Assembly: GCF_900313065.1 (NCBI RefSeq)
Contig: NZ_OMPU01000006.1
Location: 376,295-440,294, forward strand
DNA length: 64,000 nt
Origin: Kiloniella sp. EL199
GTDB lineage: Bacteria > Pseudomonadota > Alphaproteobacteria > Kiloniellales > Kiloniellaceae
Direction: 5' to 3'
Part shown: positions 35,747-44,983 of the stretch, one piece after another
How the letters are laid out: every line of letters starts with the position of its first letter
Position numbering within the stretch: position 1 is the first letter of the stretch
Program-made: the position numbers and the translations under genes
The notes under the pieces: model-generated
What the model was told of the DNA's origin: nothing
Databases searched by the model: none
What the model saw: the letters and a program-made list of their open reading frames with translations, nothing else

Positions 35747-36970
35747 ATGATTGCCCGTATTTTCCTTCCCTTTGCGATTGGCTATTTTCTCTCGTTTTTA
35801 TTACGGGTTGTTAATGCAGTTATTGCACCTGATCTGGTCTCTGAATTGAGCTTGTCTGCAGCAGATCTGGGGTTGCTGACCAGCACTTTTTTTATAGCAT
35901 TTGCTTTAACACAGCTGCCCTTGGGGCTTTTGTTGGATCGTTATGGCCCACGGAAGGTTGAGAGTGCTTTTTTGCTTTTAACTGCGGCTGGCGCATTTTT
36001 GTTTTCTTGGGCAGAGAGCTTCATTCTTCTCGTTCTTGGGCGGGCTCTTATCGGGTTTGGTGTATCTGCCTGTATGATGGCGGCGTTCAAGGCTTATGTC
36101 AGTTGGGTTCCCAAAGAACGGCTTGCTCTGGTCAATGGATGTCATCTTGCAGCGGGTGGTCTAGGGGCTATTGCAGGAACGGCTCCTGTTGAGTTTCTTG
36201 CTGACCTTATGGGATGGCGCGGTGTTTTTGTCGTCCTTGCGGTGATGTCTTTGGCTATTTCAGCATTAATTTACATTGCAATTCCGCGGCGTGATGAAAT
36301 CCCAGCTAGCGAAAGTGTGGCAAAGCAAATCAAAGACTATGGATTGGTTTTCAAAAGTCCTTTTTTCTGGCGAATCACACCCTTTACAGTGATGTCTCAG
36401 GCTGCATTTTTTTCATTGCAAGCGCTATGGTCTGGCCCTTGGTTGCGTGATGTTGGCGGCTTTGATCGCGATATCGTTGCATGGGGGCTAACACTGATTG
36501 CGATTGCGGTTTTTGCCGGCTTTCTTGTCGGTGGTATAGTAACTGACTGGTTGCGCCGTCATAACATTAGCCCGATTACAATCGGGTTTTATGGCATGTT
36601 GCTTTGTATGATACCCCAAGCTCTTTTGCTGCTTGAAATAAATTCCTTCCTGATAGTTAGCATTGTCTGGATGACTTTTGGCTTGTTGGGGACGGGGGGA
36701 TATCTTGTCTATCCCGGATTTTCGCAATTTTTCCCAAGTCACCTGGCTGGACGGGTCAATACGGCCTTAAATTCTTTGGTATTTGTGGTTGCTTTCGTTG
36801 GACAGTGGGCAGTTGGTGCGGTGATAGAGTTATGGCCTGCACAGGCTTCTGGCGGTTATGCTGTCGAAGGATATCAGGCCGGCATTATTATGTTGCTTGC
36901 CGCACAGTTAATCGGTATGGGGTGGTATTATCTTTTTCCGTTGATGATGGAAAAAAAGTCATCAGCGTAA
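35747..36970 (+). CDS. MFS transporter
   Basis: 407-aa major facilitator superfamily permease with 12 predicted helices. The first-half signature is GLLLDRYGPRKVE between helices 2 and 3, with GGIVTDWLRRHN as the second-half equivalent. RFxxSxxMA-type packing is seen in LGRALIGFGVSACMMAAFKAY. The branch resembles nitrate/nitrite or sugar-phosphate-type bacterial MFS proteins, but the substrate is unknown. Another MFS protein at 51165-52457 shares the same general layout. Confidence 0.88.
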   Translation: MIARIFLPFAIGYFLSFLLRVVNAVIAPDLVSELSLSAADLGLLTSTFFIAFALTQLPLGLLLDRYGPRKVESAFLLLTAAGAFLFSWAESFILLVLGRALIGFGVSACMMAAFKAYVSWVPKERLALVNGCHLAAGGLGAIAGTAPVEFLADLMGWRGVFVVLAVMSLAISALIYIAIPRRDEIPASESVAKQIKDYGLVFKSPFFWRITPFTVMSQAAFFSLQALWSGPWLRDVGGFDRDIVAWGLTLIAIAVFAGFLVGGIVTDWLRRHNISPITIGFYGMLLCMIPQALLLLEINSFLIVSIVWMTFGLLGTGGYLVYPGFSQFFPSHLAGRVNTALNSLVFVVAFVGQWAVGAVIELWPAQASGGYAVEGYQAGIIMLLAAQLIGMGWYYLFPLMMEKKSSA

Positions 36971-36984
36971 TATCGTTATGAACA

Positions 36985-37009
36985 AAGGGAGCTTACTTGA
37001 AGCTCCCTT
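36985..37009. terminator. Bidirectional terminator between MFS gene and moaA
   Basis: Perfect 10-bp stem AAGGGAGCTT / AAGCTCCCTT with a 5-nt loop, between convergent stops. Confidence 0.75.
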
Positions 37010-37014
37010 CATCT

Positions 37015-38094
37015 TTATCCGCCCGTGACACTCATGTGTCGTGCTACTGATGGATCGGCTTCCCGATCAATAATGAAATCATGCCCTTTGGGCTTTCTGG
37101 CAATCGCTTCAAAGATGGCCTGTTCCAGCGGGCCATTTTCATCGCTGCTGCGCAAAGGTTCCCGCAAATCCATGGCATCGTCCTGACCAAGGCAAAGATA
37201 GAGTGTACCTGTGCACGTCATTCGCACACGATTGCAGCTTTCACAGAAATTATGGGTCATGGGGGTAATAAAACCGATTTTCCCACCGGTTTCTTTAACG
37301 TCAACATATCGTGCTGGCCCGCCCGTTTTATGATCGCTTTCATTCAAGGTCCAATGCTCACCCAAAATGGATCGCACTTCTGTTAGGGGCAGGTATTGAT
37401 CAACACGGTTTTCATTCCCGATATCGCCCATCGGCATGACTTCGATAAAGGTAATGTCAAAACCCTCGTCACCGCACCAAGAGACAAGTGTGTGTAGTTC
37501 ATCGTCATTTACGCCGCGTAGAGCAACAGTGTTGATCTTGACCTTCAAACCGGCTTTTTTTGCGGCTTGTAATCCTTCGAGAACCTGATCCAGTTTCCCC
37601 CAGCGCGTGATCGCCGCAAACTTATCTTTATTGAGGGTATCAAGGGAGACATTGATCCGTTGCATTCCCGCATCCGCAAGTTGTTGCGAATATTTTTCCA
37701 GCTGACTTCCGTTTGTGGTCAGAGTCATTTCTCTGAGCTGTCCTGATTCCAGGTAAGGGGTCAGGCCATTAAACAGCCTCATAATGTTTTTGCGGACAAG
37801 TGGTTCTCCGCCAGTAAAACGGAGTTTTTTTACACCAAGGTTGATGAAGGCTGCTGAAACTCTTTCCAATTCTTCAATCGTCAGCAACTCTTTTTTGGGC
37901 AAAAAGTTCATGTCTTCTGACATGCAATAAACACAGCGAAAATCGCATCTGTCAGTGACTGATATCCGAAGATAGTCAACCATGCGGCCAAAAGGATCTA
38001 TCATCCCGGGGTGAGCACCCTGAATGTTATCCTCTTTGTTGGCAACAGAAGTTGACGAAACGAGTCCCTTCTGGATGTTTGACGAATTGATCAT
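37015..38094 (-). CDS. moaA: GTP 3',8-cyclase MoaA
   Basis: Radical-SAM enzyme for the first step of molybdenum cofactor synthesis. The SAM-cluster motif is CDFRCVYC in the N-terminal part. The second [4Fe-4S] cluster ligands are in [18 protein letters not shown]. The C-terminal Gly-Gly, needed for activity, is present (the protein ends SVTGG). The start at ATG 38094 has GGAG 9 bases upstream; the frame extends to 38181 but that part looks non-coding. Even so, an N-terminal extension of about 30 residues precedes the radical-SAM domain. fdhD and mobA, which use the same cofactor, are about 11 kb away. Confidence 0.96.
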   Translation of the reverse strand: MINSSNIQKGLVSSTSVANKEDNIQGAHPGMIDPFGRMVDYLRISVTDRCDFRCVYCMSEDMNFLPKKELLTIEELERVSAAFINLGVKKLRFTGGEPLVRKNIMRLFNGLTPYLESGQLREMTLTTNGSQLEKYSQQLADAGMQRINVSLDTLNKDKFAAITRWGKLDQVLEGLQAAKKAGLKVKINTVALRGVNDDELHTLVSWCGDEGFDITFIEVMPMGDIGNENRVDQYLPLTEVRSILGEHWTLNESDHKTGGPARYVDVKETGGKIGFITPMTHNFCESCNRVRMTCTGTLYLCLGQDDAMDLREPLRSSDENGPLEQAIFEAIARKPKGHDFIIDREADPSVARHMSVTGG

Positions 38095-38276
38095 CAATTG
38101 TTTCTCCTGCGTTTTCGGATCTTCCGTTGATTGTGCCCGAAAATCTTTCCTACACTTTGGCGTATAGGGCGTTAATTGCAAGTCAATTTATATCTCTTCT
38201 TTTTAACTCAGGCAAAAGGGGGTCGCTCTGTCATATATCAAGCATCTTTTATTGAGTAGAAAGCTTATTCGTAAGT

Positions 38277-39131
38277 TTAGTTGGCTGATACTCGTTTAAT
38301 AGCGGTTATTCCTGTTCCACCTGTTTCCATCTTTACCCGTTCCGTAATATGGGCAATAGGTTCAATGACAACATCCATAGAATTAGCGGTAGCATGAATC
38401 GCATTATCTTTGTCCAGCGCAATTGCAACATGACCGGGCCAGTAAACGAGGTCACCTTCGGTGCACTGTTCTGAATTTACAGGATAACCAGCTGTTGTTT
38501 CCTGAACATAGGTGTCTCTTTGCGTGTTAATGCCACTGGCACTCAGGGAAACCTGAACCAGGCCGGAGCAGTCGATCCCGACAGAAGACTTTCCACCCCA
38601 AAAATAGGGGGTGCCTAAAAATTGATAAGCGATATCCACGTGGCTGAGAGCTTTTGTCTCAAGCGAGCAAATGTGATCGGTAAAGACCCATCCGCCACCT
38701 TGTATCTGGGTATAACGTCCTTCTTCTTTCAAGGCGAGAACAGTTGATTCCATGGAGAGTATATCTATGGGGGGGATTTTCATATCGGGTTGAGGGTAAA
38801 CATAGGTGCGAAGCGCTTTTACTCTATGTGTTGTTTGTCGTACTTCCCGTGACAGACTGTCGGTCCTGATATAACCAACGTAACTATCTTTAGCATTTTG
38901 GACCCATGCCCAATCATCCTTCTCTTCGTAAACAGTCACTTTCTCGCCAAAGAGTAACTCTGTATCCTGACCGGCCTCATCTGATGGATGACGGCGCAGG
39001 GGGACGATCCCCTTTGATACCTGTGCCGCATAGCCTTTGCTGAACTTTGGTGCCTCTGTTTTGTCGCGTAGGTATTCGGCGGCGAGATCTTCTCTCAATG
39101 GGTGAAGGCGAGGGTCCAATGTTTGTGACAT
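38277..39131 (-). CDS. NlpC/P60 family peptidase with SH3-type domains
   Basis: 284-aa cell-wall-type cysteine peptidase. The N-terminal half contains two bacterial SH3-like segments (about residues 35-100 and 105-165). The C-terminal NlpC/P60 domain has the catalytic Cys in GIDCSGLVQ and the His in WPGHVAIAL, with QFLGTPYFWGGKSS in front. No signal peptide is seen, as is common for this alphaproteobacterial subgroup, so export is unclear. It probably cleaves peptidoglycan peptides (dipeptidyl-peptidase VI-like). Confidence 0.9.
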   Translation of the reverse strand: MSQTLDPRLHPLREDLAAEYLRDKTEAPKFSKGYAAQVSKGIVPLRRHPSDEAGQDTELLFGEKVTVYEEKDDWAWVQNAKDSYVGYIRTDSLSREVRQTTHRVKALRTYVYPQPDMKIPPIDILSMESTVLALKEEGRYTQIQGGGWVFTDHICSLETKALSHVDIAYQFLGTPYFWGGKSSVGIDCSGLVQVSLSASGINTQRDTYVQETTAGYPVNSEQCTEGDLVYWPGHVAIALDKDNAIHATANSMDVVIEPIAHITERVKMETGGTGITAIKRVSAN

Positions 39132-39234
39132 AGCAGTATCAGGTTTTCTTTGTCAGTCCAATCTAGTACCTAGCTTGCCACTATTGGGGAAATAAATAAA
39201 GTACTGTTGATTTTGTTCTCGTGGCAGAGTGGCG

Positions 39235-40695
39235 TTAGGACGTTTTCTCTAGTTTATCCCAAAATGATGTTTTTTTTGGATTTTTGGTACGTAGCTGTTG
39301 CTCGTATTCGTTATGTGTCGGGATATCTTGATAATCATCAATGTATCTATCTGCGGATTTGCATTCCAGCATATGTCGAATAGCATGACCGTAGCGTGTG
39401 GATTTTGCTCTTTCTAATGTATGATTGATCATTGCACGCCGGGCGAGGACAGAAGCAAGAGGGTGTTTATCCTGTAGCATATCTGCAGTCGGGGTTAATA
39501 ATTCGTACATATTGCCATTCATTTCACTCGTCCTGGTCTTAATAAGCTTTGCTGTACGTTCAAAATCCGGCCAGTTAAGTAAAAAGTGTAGTGCTTGATT
39601 AAATTCGGGGTAGTGCATTGCCCAATCTTTGGCGTAATCTTCGGCTTCGATATCTTCAAAATCTGGGAGTGATTTAAGTAAATCCTTCAGGCATGGGATG
39701 TCTAATGTTTCTTTGAACAATTGCCATCGAAAGGATCTTAATTCTTCAAATTTTTGAAGCTTCTCAAGAGTGTTAACGTAGGCAGAATTCCAGCTTGAGT
39801 ATCTATTGTATTTGTCATCTGATTTTTTAGCTGCAACCAATATATCCAGTGCTTCGCTTGCCCGATTTTCTAGTAGAAGTCTGGATGCTACGTTTGCTGC
39901 ATGAAACGGATTTTCTAAATCTCCGGGTTCATATTGTGCGATATATAAATCTGCATTTCCTAGCTGGTCTGCTATTTCCCGAAGGATAATCGTGACAACC
40001 TGGGGGGTCCGTTTTTCATATGATATTGAGGCGATTGGATAATGTGATAGGGCTTTCTGTTTATTAGAGGTATTATCATGATGAGATGTGTTTTTTATGG
40101 CTAGTTTTGCTTTATATTCCTCGGCCATAGATTGCAATTTTTCCAACCCGGATTTTCCTAAGGCTGAGCTTAGATGAGTAATTAAATAATCGTATTGTCC
40201 GTAGCTGTTCTCCAGCAATGCAGTAAAGGTTTTTTGAGCCAAAACATCCGGAGCAATATTGGCCTTTGGACCCAGTTCCTCAAAGTATGAGATTGCATCG
40301 TGGAATATCTCACCAATTACACCGTCGTTATCGTCAAGTCGTTCATAGACTGATTCTGCCAGTTCGGTGAACTGCCATAACAGTTCGAATGCGAGTGTTG
40401 GATTAGTAGGGGCAATTTTGTTGATGATTATATGATAGTGAGTGTCTAGATCATTGATCATGGACTGTTGCTTATTCCACGGTATAAAAGTGGTTGATCT
40501 TTTTATAGAATCAAGGCGCTTTTTTACTTCGCGCCCAAGATCTTCCAAACTTACAGCATATGATAGTTCCAACTTCACACGTTTTTTTACTTCAGCATTT
40601 TTTGAGCTTATTTCCAGAAGAAGTTCAGCTAACCTGTTTGAACCAAGGTTAACAAGATTGGTTTTGGTGAGTGTCTTTTGTGATTTTTTGGGCAT
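39235..40695 (-). CDS. DUF6880-like hypothetical protein
   Basis: 486-aa soluble, largely helical protein. The N-terminal part (LLLEISSKNAEVKKRVKLEL, then KRLDSIKRSTTFIPWNKQQ) matches what I remember of the DUF6880 family, which also has HEAT/TPR-like repeats further on. The C-terminus contains HPLASVLARRAMINHTLERAKSTRYGHAIRHMLEC, typical of that group. Function is unknown. It is 44 bp downstream of the mechanosensitive channel gene on the same strand and may be co-transcribed. Confidence 0.7.
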   Translation of the reverse strand: MPKKSQKTLTKTNLVNLGSNRLAELLLEISSKNAEVKKRVKLELSYAVSLEDLGREVKKRLDSIKRSTTFIPWNKQQSMINDLDTHYHIIINKIAPTNPTLAFELLWQFTELAESVYERLDDNDGVIGEIFHDAISYFEELGPKANIAPDVLAQKTFTALLENSYGQYDYLITHLSSALGKSGLEKLQSMAEEYKAKLAIKNTSHHDNTSNKQKALSHYPIASISYEKRTPQVVTIILREIADQLGNADLYIAQYEPGDLENPFHAANVASRLLLENRASEALDILVAAKKSDDKYNRYSSWNSAYVNTLEKLQKFEELRSFRWQLFKETLDIPCLKDLLKSLPDFEDIEAEDYAKDWAMHYPEFNQALHFLLNWPDFERTAKLIKTRTSEMNGNMYELLTPTADMLQDKHPLASVLARRAMINHTLERAKSTRYGHAIRHMLECKSADRYIDDYQDIPTHNEYEQQLRTKNPKKTSFWDKLEKTS

Positions 40696-40739
40696 GATTG
40701 TTCATCAAGTATATTTATTTTTAAGAGTGGCAATAAGTT

Positions 40740-42065
40740 TCAAGAAGGCGGTACGTTTCTGATCTGGATTGGATCCTTGATATGCAGGTCGCGTTGAGGG
40801 AACGGAAATTCAACACCTTCTTCTTTAAACTTATCCCAAATTGCCAGTAATAATTCGCTGGTTATATTACCTATGCCGTTCTGGGGGTCTGCAATCCAGA
40901 CGCGGACTTCAAGATTTACGGAGTTGTCGCCAAAGTTTCGAACAAGGCAATTAGCCTTGGGATCATCAAGGATGCGTTTGTTTTCTGATGCGGCTTCGAT
41001 ACAAAGATCAATCGCTTTGTGAAGGTCTGAATTATAAGAAACACCGATAGGAACACGCACACGAACCCAACTGTTGGTGTAAGACCAGTTCTCAACTCTT
41101 TGTGTGATGAATTCTTCATTTGGGATCAGGTGTTCAATACCATCGCGAGTGATGACCGAAGCATAGCGGGCCCCAAATGATTTAACCCATCCATAGGTGT
41201 CATTTACGGCGATTACATCACCAGGTTTAATTGACCTGTCCATTAACAGAATAATACCGGATACCAGATTGGATATGACTTTTTGCAGCCCAAAGCCGAT
41301 ACCCACACCCAAAGCACCGCCAAAAAGAGCGAAGGCTGAAAGATCAATCCCGACTGTTTTTAGACCAACAATCACAGCGATCCCAATAAAGGTAACTTTT
41401 AATAGCTTTCCAAGAAGAACCTGAACTGAAGGCGTTAATTCAGGTACGGCCTTTACACGGCGTTCAAGTAGTGAGCTGAAGGCAATGGCGGCCCAAAGTA
41501 AAACCGCCAGTGAAATAACGCCTTTAAGCACCATTAGGATTGATATGCGCAGTCCACCAACATCAAGTGCAGCTGCGTCAAGAATTTCTTCAGCTAAGTC
41601 CAGAAGTCCGAGAATGTTGAGGGCAGCAACTGACCAGATAAAAAGAGAGACCAATCGTGCGAGTATACGGGTTTTAATTATGCTTGTTGTCAGGTTGATA
41701 ATAACCCACGCCAAGGTCAGACTGGCAACCGTATTGATCAGGAACCTTGTCCGGACAGGCATCTCAAGCTGTATTAAAGCCCCCAGTGTGACCCAAAGCA
41801 TTAATAGGAATATCACCCAAGGGATCATGGGTAACAGATTGGTCAGGATAAGTTTGAAAGCCTGAGGTGTTTTTGAGAACTGTTTCCATTCACTCGCTGC
41901 GGGGCGGAGTTTATTGCCGAGGTAACGACTGAGCGGAAGAAGGACAAGAAGAAAGCCAAGTTGGAAAATGACGGGCCAACTCAAGAGATTTTGCCCTAAC
42001 CAGCTGGTAATCTGATCGAGCCAACTCGTAATCTCTTCTTGGTTTGGGATCATCAAAAAATCCAA
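40740..42065 (-). CDS. MscS-family mechanosensitive ion channel
   Basis: 441-aa small-conductance mechanosensitive channel homologue, opening on membrane tension to release solutes. There are about five to six N-terminal helices, then the pore helix ALFGGALGVGIGFGLQKVISNLVSGIILL, whose Gly/Ala packing is the MscS TM3 hallmark. The beta domain begins with RSIKPGDVIAVNDTYGWV. The start is a TTG at 42065, supported by a perfect AGGAGG 6 bases upstream; the ATG four codons later is too far from it. Confidence 0.92.
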   Translation of the reverse strand: MDFLMIPNQEEITSWLDQITSWLGQNLLSWPVIFQLGFLLVLLPLSRYLGNKLRPAASEWKQFSKTPQAFKLILTNLLPMIPWVIFLLMLWVTLGALIQLEMPVRTRFLINTVASLTLAWVIINLTTSIIKTRILARLVSLFIWSVAALNILGLLDLAEEILDAAALDVGGLRISILMVLKGVISLAVLLWAAIAFSSLLERRVKAVPELTPSVQVLLGKLLKVTFIGIAVIVGLKTVGIDLSAFALFGGALGVGIGFGLQKVISNLVSGIILLMDRSIKPGDVIAVNDTYGWVKSFGARYASVITRDGIEHLIPNEEFITQRVENWSYTNSWVRVRVPIGVSYNSDLHKAIDLCIEAASENKRILDDPKANCLVRNFGDNSVNLEVRVWIADPQNGIGNITSELLLAIWDKFKEEGVEFPFPQRDLHIKDPIQIRNVPPS

Positions 42066-42391
42066 ACCTATCCTCCTGATTTTGTTTTCCTAGAAGTGTG
42101 TTTGTCACACATTCAAAAGGGCTTTGTAATGATAGATATCGTAATCTTCTTATGCTCTGCCGTGCAAGTTTAGCAATTTTATCCTGGGGCGAACAGGGAA
42201 CGTTCTGTGTTCATGTTCAAGTGTTTCCTGCGTCAATTTGGCATTTTTAATTTAGTGGATTGATATAGTTGCAATTTTAGAGAGTTTTTCTTTTTGTTAA
42301 GTGATCTTTGTATATTTTAAGGTTGTAATTATTAGGTATTTATATGCATTATTGAGTTATAAATTGAATTTATTGGAAAGTTGTTCTCAAA
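42066..42391. other. Divergent promoter region of mscS-type and tetR-type genes
   Basis: AT-rich on the tetR side. A cluster of GAAC/GTTC words at about 42189-42219 forms partial inverted and direct repeats but has the wrong spacing for the alphaproteobacterial LexA box. No promoter can be assigned with confidence. Confidence 0.4.
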
Positions 42392-43138
42392 ATGAAAATA
42401 TCTAACAAGCAGAAAGAAGCGAACAAAGCTAGGTTGATTGCTGTTGCAGTGGATCTTTTTTCCGAGCATGGCTTTCACAATGTTTCTATGAAGCAGATTT
42501 CAAAAGCTGCAGAAATGGGGGGGTCAACGATTTATAAGTATTTCCCCAACAAGGATAAGTTCCTGTTGTCCTATCACGAGACGGTATTGAACAATGTTCT
42601 ACGACTTGTTGAGGAAGCTGAAGATTTCGCAGACTTTACGCTTGAAGAAAAATTACAATTCTTTATCTATAATTACTTGGATATTCTGATTGAAAATCGG
42701 GAGTTTGTTGCAGAAAGCATAGAGATACTGCGCGCATCCCCTGCTTTTTTGATGCAACGTGAATTCCCGGCAAGCAAGGCTCTTAAAAAGAAAATCATTG
42801 AGATCTTGGAGCAGTCAGTTGATAGCGAAGAAATTCCGGAGGTTCCCTTTGAGAGTGCTGTGGCACATTTGATGGTCGATGCATTATTGGGAATAATTCT
42901 CTATTGGCTGCAGGATGATAGCGAAGAGTTCATGCACACAACCCAGTTTGTAGAAATCTCTACAAGCTTTTTTGTGACATTGCTAAAGAGCGATGTTCTT
43001 GGCAAGGGCGTAGATCTTGTCGGCTTCATGATCAAAAGTCAGATGATGCGGTTTTTGGAAAATGGTCAGGGTTTTTCAACTCTGATGAAGGGATTCAGTG
43101 CCATGGCTCGTAATGGGGGCTGGAAACATGGGGGCTAG
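42392..43138 (+). CDS. TetR-family transcriptional regulator
   Basis: 248 aa. The N-terminal helix-turn-helix is clear: ARLIAVAVDLFSEHGFHNVSMKQISKAAEMGGSTIYKYFPNKD at residues 14-56. The ligand-binding part is helical and longer than average, with a Gly-rich tail. Its last codons overlap the start of the following ABC1 kinase gene (11 bp), and a small membrane protein follows that, so it likely controls this three-gene operon. The ligand is unknown. Confidence 0.92.
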   Translation: MKISNKQKEANKARLIAVAVDLFSEHGFHNVSMKQISKAAEMGGSTIYKYFPNKDKFLLSYHETVLNNVLRLVEEAEDFADFTLEEKLQFFIYNYLDILIENREFVAESIEILRASPAFLMQREFPASKALKKKIIEILEQSVDSEEIPEVPFESAVAHLMVDALLGIILYWLQDDSEEFMHTTQFVEISTSFFVTLLKSDVLGKGVDLVGFMIKSQMMRFLENGQGFSTLMKGFSAMARNGGWKHGG

Positions 43139-44471
43139 GGGATCAATTGCAACGAGAAAGTTGCAACGTTCGGCGGCAATAGGTCTAACAGCTACCAAAG
43201 TTGGATTGCGCCATCTGGGACATGTTGGAAAGAAGAAAATAATTGCAGGTCATTCCTCGCCAGAGTTGGATGAAGCAGCACGCACCAAACATGAAGAAGA
43301 CATCGGGAAAACACTTTTCAAGGCTTTGAACCAGCTCAAGGGAACTGCTTTAAAAGCCTCACAAATTCTGAGCATGGAAGCGGATATTCTTCCCGAAGGT
43401 ATTCGGCGAGAATTATCAAAAGCTTGCTACAAGGCAACGCCATTAAACCGGGCTTTGGTTGACAAGGTTTTTCGTGATCAGTTTGCGAAGAGTCCAGGGA
43501 CAATTTTTAAAACTTTTGATTCAAGAGCATTTGCGGCGGCAAGTTTGGGGCAGGTACACAAGGCTAAGTTGGTGTCAGGGCAGGATGTTGCCGTTAAGGT
43601 TCAGTATCCGGGAATTGCAGCATCCATTAAAAGTGATATGAAGATGCTTGGTGGTTTGTTGACGGTCTTTTCAGCCTCAACGGACTTAATGCCGGACAGA
43701 AATATTGTCGATACGGTTTTGGATGAGATCTCCATTCAACTTCATAGGGAAGTTGATTATTTTCAAGAGGCAGAGAGCCTCAAGTGGTTTAAGGACAACG
43801 TTAAAAACGAACGCATCATCGTGCCGGCCATTTACGATGACTATAGCTCGGAACGTATTTTAACGACCGAACTGTTAACAGGGCTTCATTTAGATGAGTG
43901 GCTGGCGACCAAACCTTCGCAGGAAGAGAAAAATGCTTATGGTCAGCTCTTGTTTGATTTTTTCTTCGATAGTTTCTTTGAACTGGGTTTTGTGCATGCT
44001 GATCCACACCCGGGTAATTTTCTCTTCATGGAGAATAGTCAGCTAGGATTACTGGATTTTGGCTGTGTACGAAAAATGGACAGCGGTTTCACAAAAACCA
44101 TATCTGATTATTACAAATTCCTCATTCATCATCATACGGTCGAGCCAGATTACAACAAGCTAAGAAGTTTTTATGAGGATCTTGAGTTAAGCAAGGACGA
44201 GATGACGGATGCGGAATTCCGGTCGATTTTGCAACCTCAGTTAGACGTCATTCAAAAATGGATGATTGCCCCCTATCTTGAAGGGGAATTTGATTTCACC
44301 AATTGGGAATGGCCAGAAATCAAGATGGCGGATACTCGAAAAATAACACCCTTTATGAAAGAGATTAATCGAAACCTCCTGTATTTTGATCGAACTTACC
44401 GTGGAATAATTCTGTTGTTAAGTAAACTGGGAGCAACAGTCAAAACCGGAAATAAATGGATCGGAGTGTGA
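43128..44471 (+). CDS. ABC1/UbiB (ADCK-like) atypical kinase family protein
   Basis: About 447 aa. The kinase-like core has ALKASQILSMEADILPEG in place of the usual KxGQ stretch, the Ala-rich nucleotide loop AAASLGQVHKAKL, the Lys in VAVKVQYPG, FVHADPHPGNFLF (catalytic Asp) and LDFGCVRK (metal Asp). Family members support ubiquinone synthesis and lipid homeostasis. Unlike UbiB it has no C-terminal membrane helices; the next gene may supply membrane anchoring. It starts inside the end of the tetR gene. An independent ubiquinone role is not proven, and this looks like an accessory paralogue. Confidence 0.88.
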   Translation: MGARGSIATRKLQRSAAIGLTATKVGLRHLGHVGKKKIIAGHSSPELDEAARTKHEEDIGKTLFKALNQLKGTALKASQILSMEADILPEGIRRELSKACYKATPLNRALVDKVFRDQFAKSPGTIFKTFDSRAFAAASLGQVHKAKLVSGQDVAVKVQYPGIAASIKSDMKMLGGLLTVFSASTDLMPDRNIVDTVLDEISIQLHREVDYFQEAESLKWFKDNVKNERIIVPAIYDDYSSERILTTELLTGLHLDEWLATKPSQEEKNAYGQLLFDFFFDSFFELGFVHADPHPGNFLFMENSQLGLLDFGCVRKMDSGFTKTISDYYKFLIHHHTVEPDYNKLRSFYEDLELSKDEMTDAEFRSILQPQLDVIQKWMIAPYLEGEFDFTNWEWPEIKMADTRKITPFMKEINRNLLYFDRTYRGIILLLSKLGATVKTGNKWIGV

Positions 44472-44473
44472 TC

Positions 44474-44953
44474 ATGCCAACAGTGATGAGAAGTCACAAA
44501 GATCTGTTACATCATAAGCTGTCTCAAGAAAATCTCTTCCTGAAAAATTATTGGGGAAAATTGCTGACGCATTTCATTGCACAGCGATGGGTCGGGCGTT
44601 GGATTATGGCGGTGGCAATAACTCATATTGTCCTGACCTTTATTCTTTTTCCCACTCAGATTGCTTTCATCTTTATGAATGGTTTTTTTGATATGGGAAT
44701 TACGAACTATGAGATCAGCAATACTGTATGGTTCTTTTTCTTTGGTATGCCACTTTTTCTTGTTGGGCTTATGATAGATCGGGATGAGAAAAAAAATACG
44801 ATGCCCCCTTTTCAGGAAGTTTTACTCTTTACACTGGTTTGTATGACGGCGTTGGGAATAATGTTGATACCTGCGTCGGGGTTTTGGTTGATGGTTCCCG
44901 CAGTCTTCGGATTTTATCTGAAAAACAAATCAGCCAATGAGAACTGGAATTGA
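44474..44953 (+). CDS. Small four-helix membrane protein in the tetR-ABC1 operon
   Basis: About 159 aa with four predicted transmembrane segments (WIMAVAITHIVLTFILF, VWFFFFGMPLFLVGLMI, VLLFTLVCMTALGIMLI, FWLMVPAVFGFYL). The start at ATG 44474 has GGAG 7 bases upstream and lies 2 bp after the ABC1 stop, so translation is probably coupled. No family recognised. It may be a membrane partner for the soluble ABC1 kinase. Confidence 0.78.
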   Translation: MPTVMRSHKDLLHHKLSQENLFLKNYWGKLLTHFIAQRWVGRWIMAVAITHIVLTFILFPTQIAFIFMNGFFDMGITNYEISNTVWFFFFGMPLFLVGLMIDRDEKKNTMPPFQEVLLFTLVCMTALGIMLIPASGFWLMVPAVFGFYLKNKSANENWN

Positions 44954-44983
44954 ACCAGTGTTTCCAAGAAGTAAATTGGGAAA

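Noticed and set aside
42189..42219. Cluster of GAAC and GTTC words upstream of the tetR-type gene, considered as a LexA box
   Set aside because: The alphaproteobacterial LexA box needs GTTC-N7-GTTC; spacings here are 3, 2 and 9, so the match fails.
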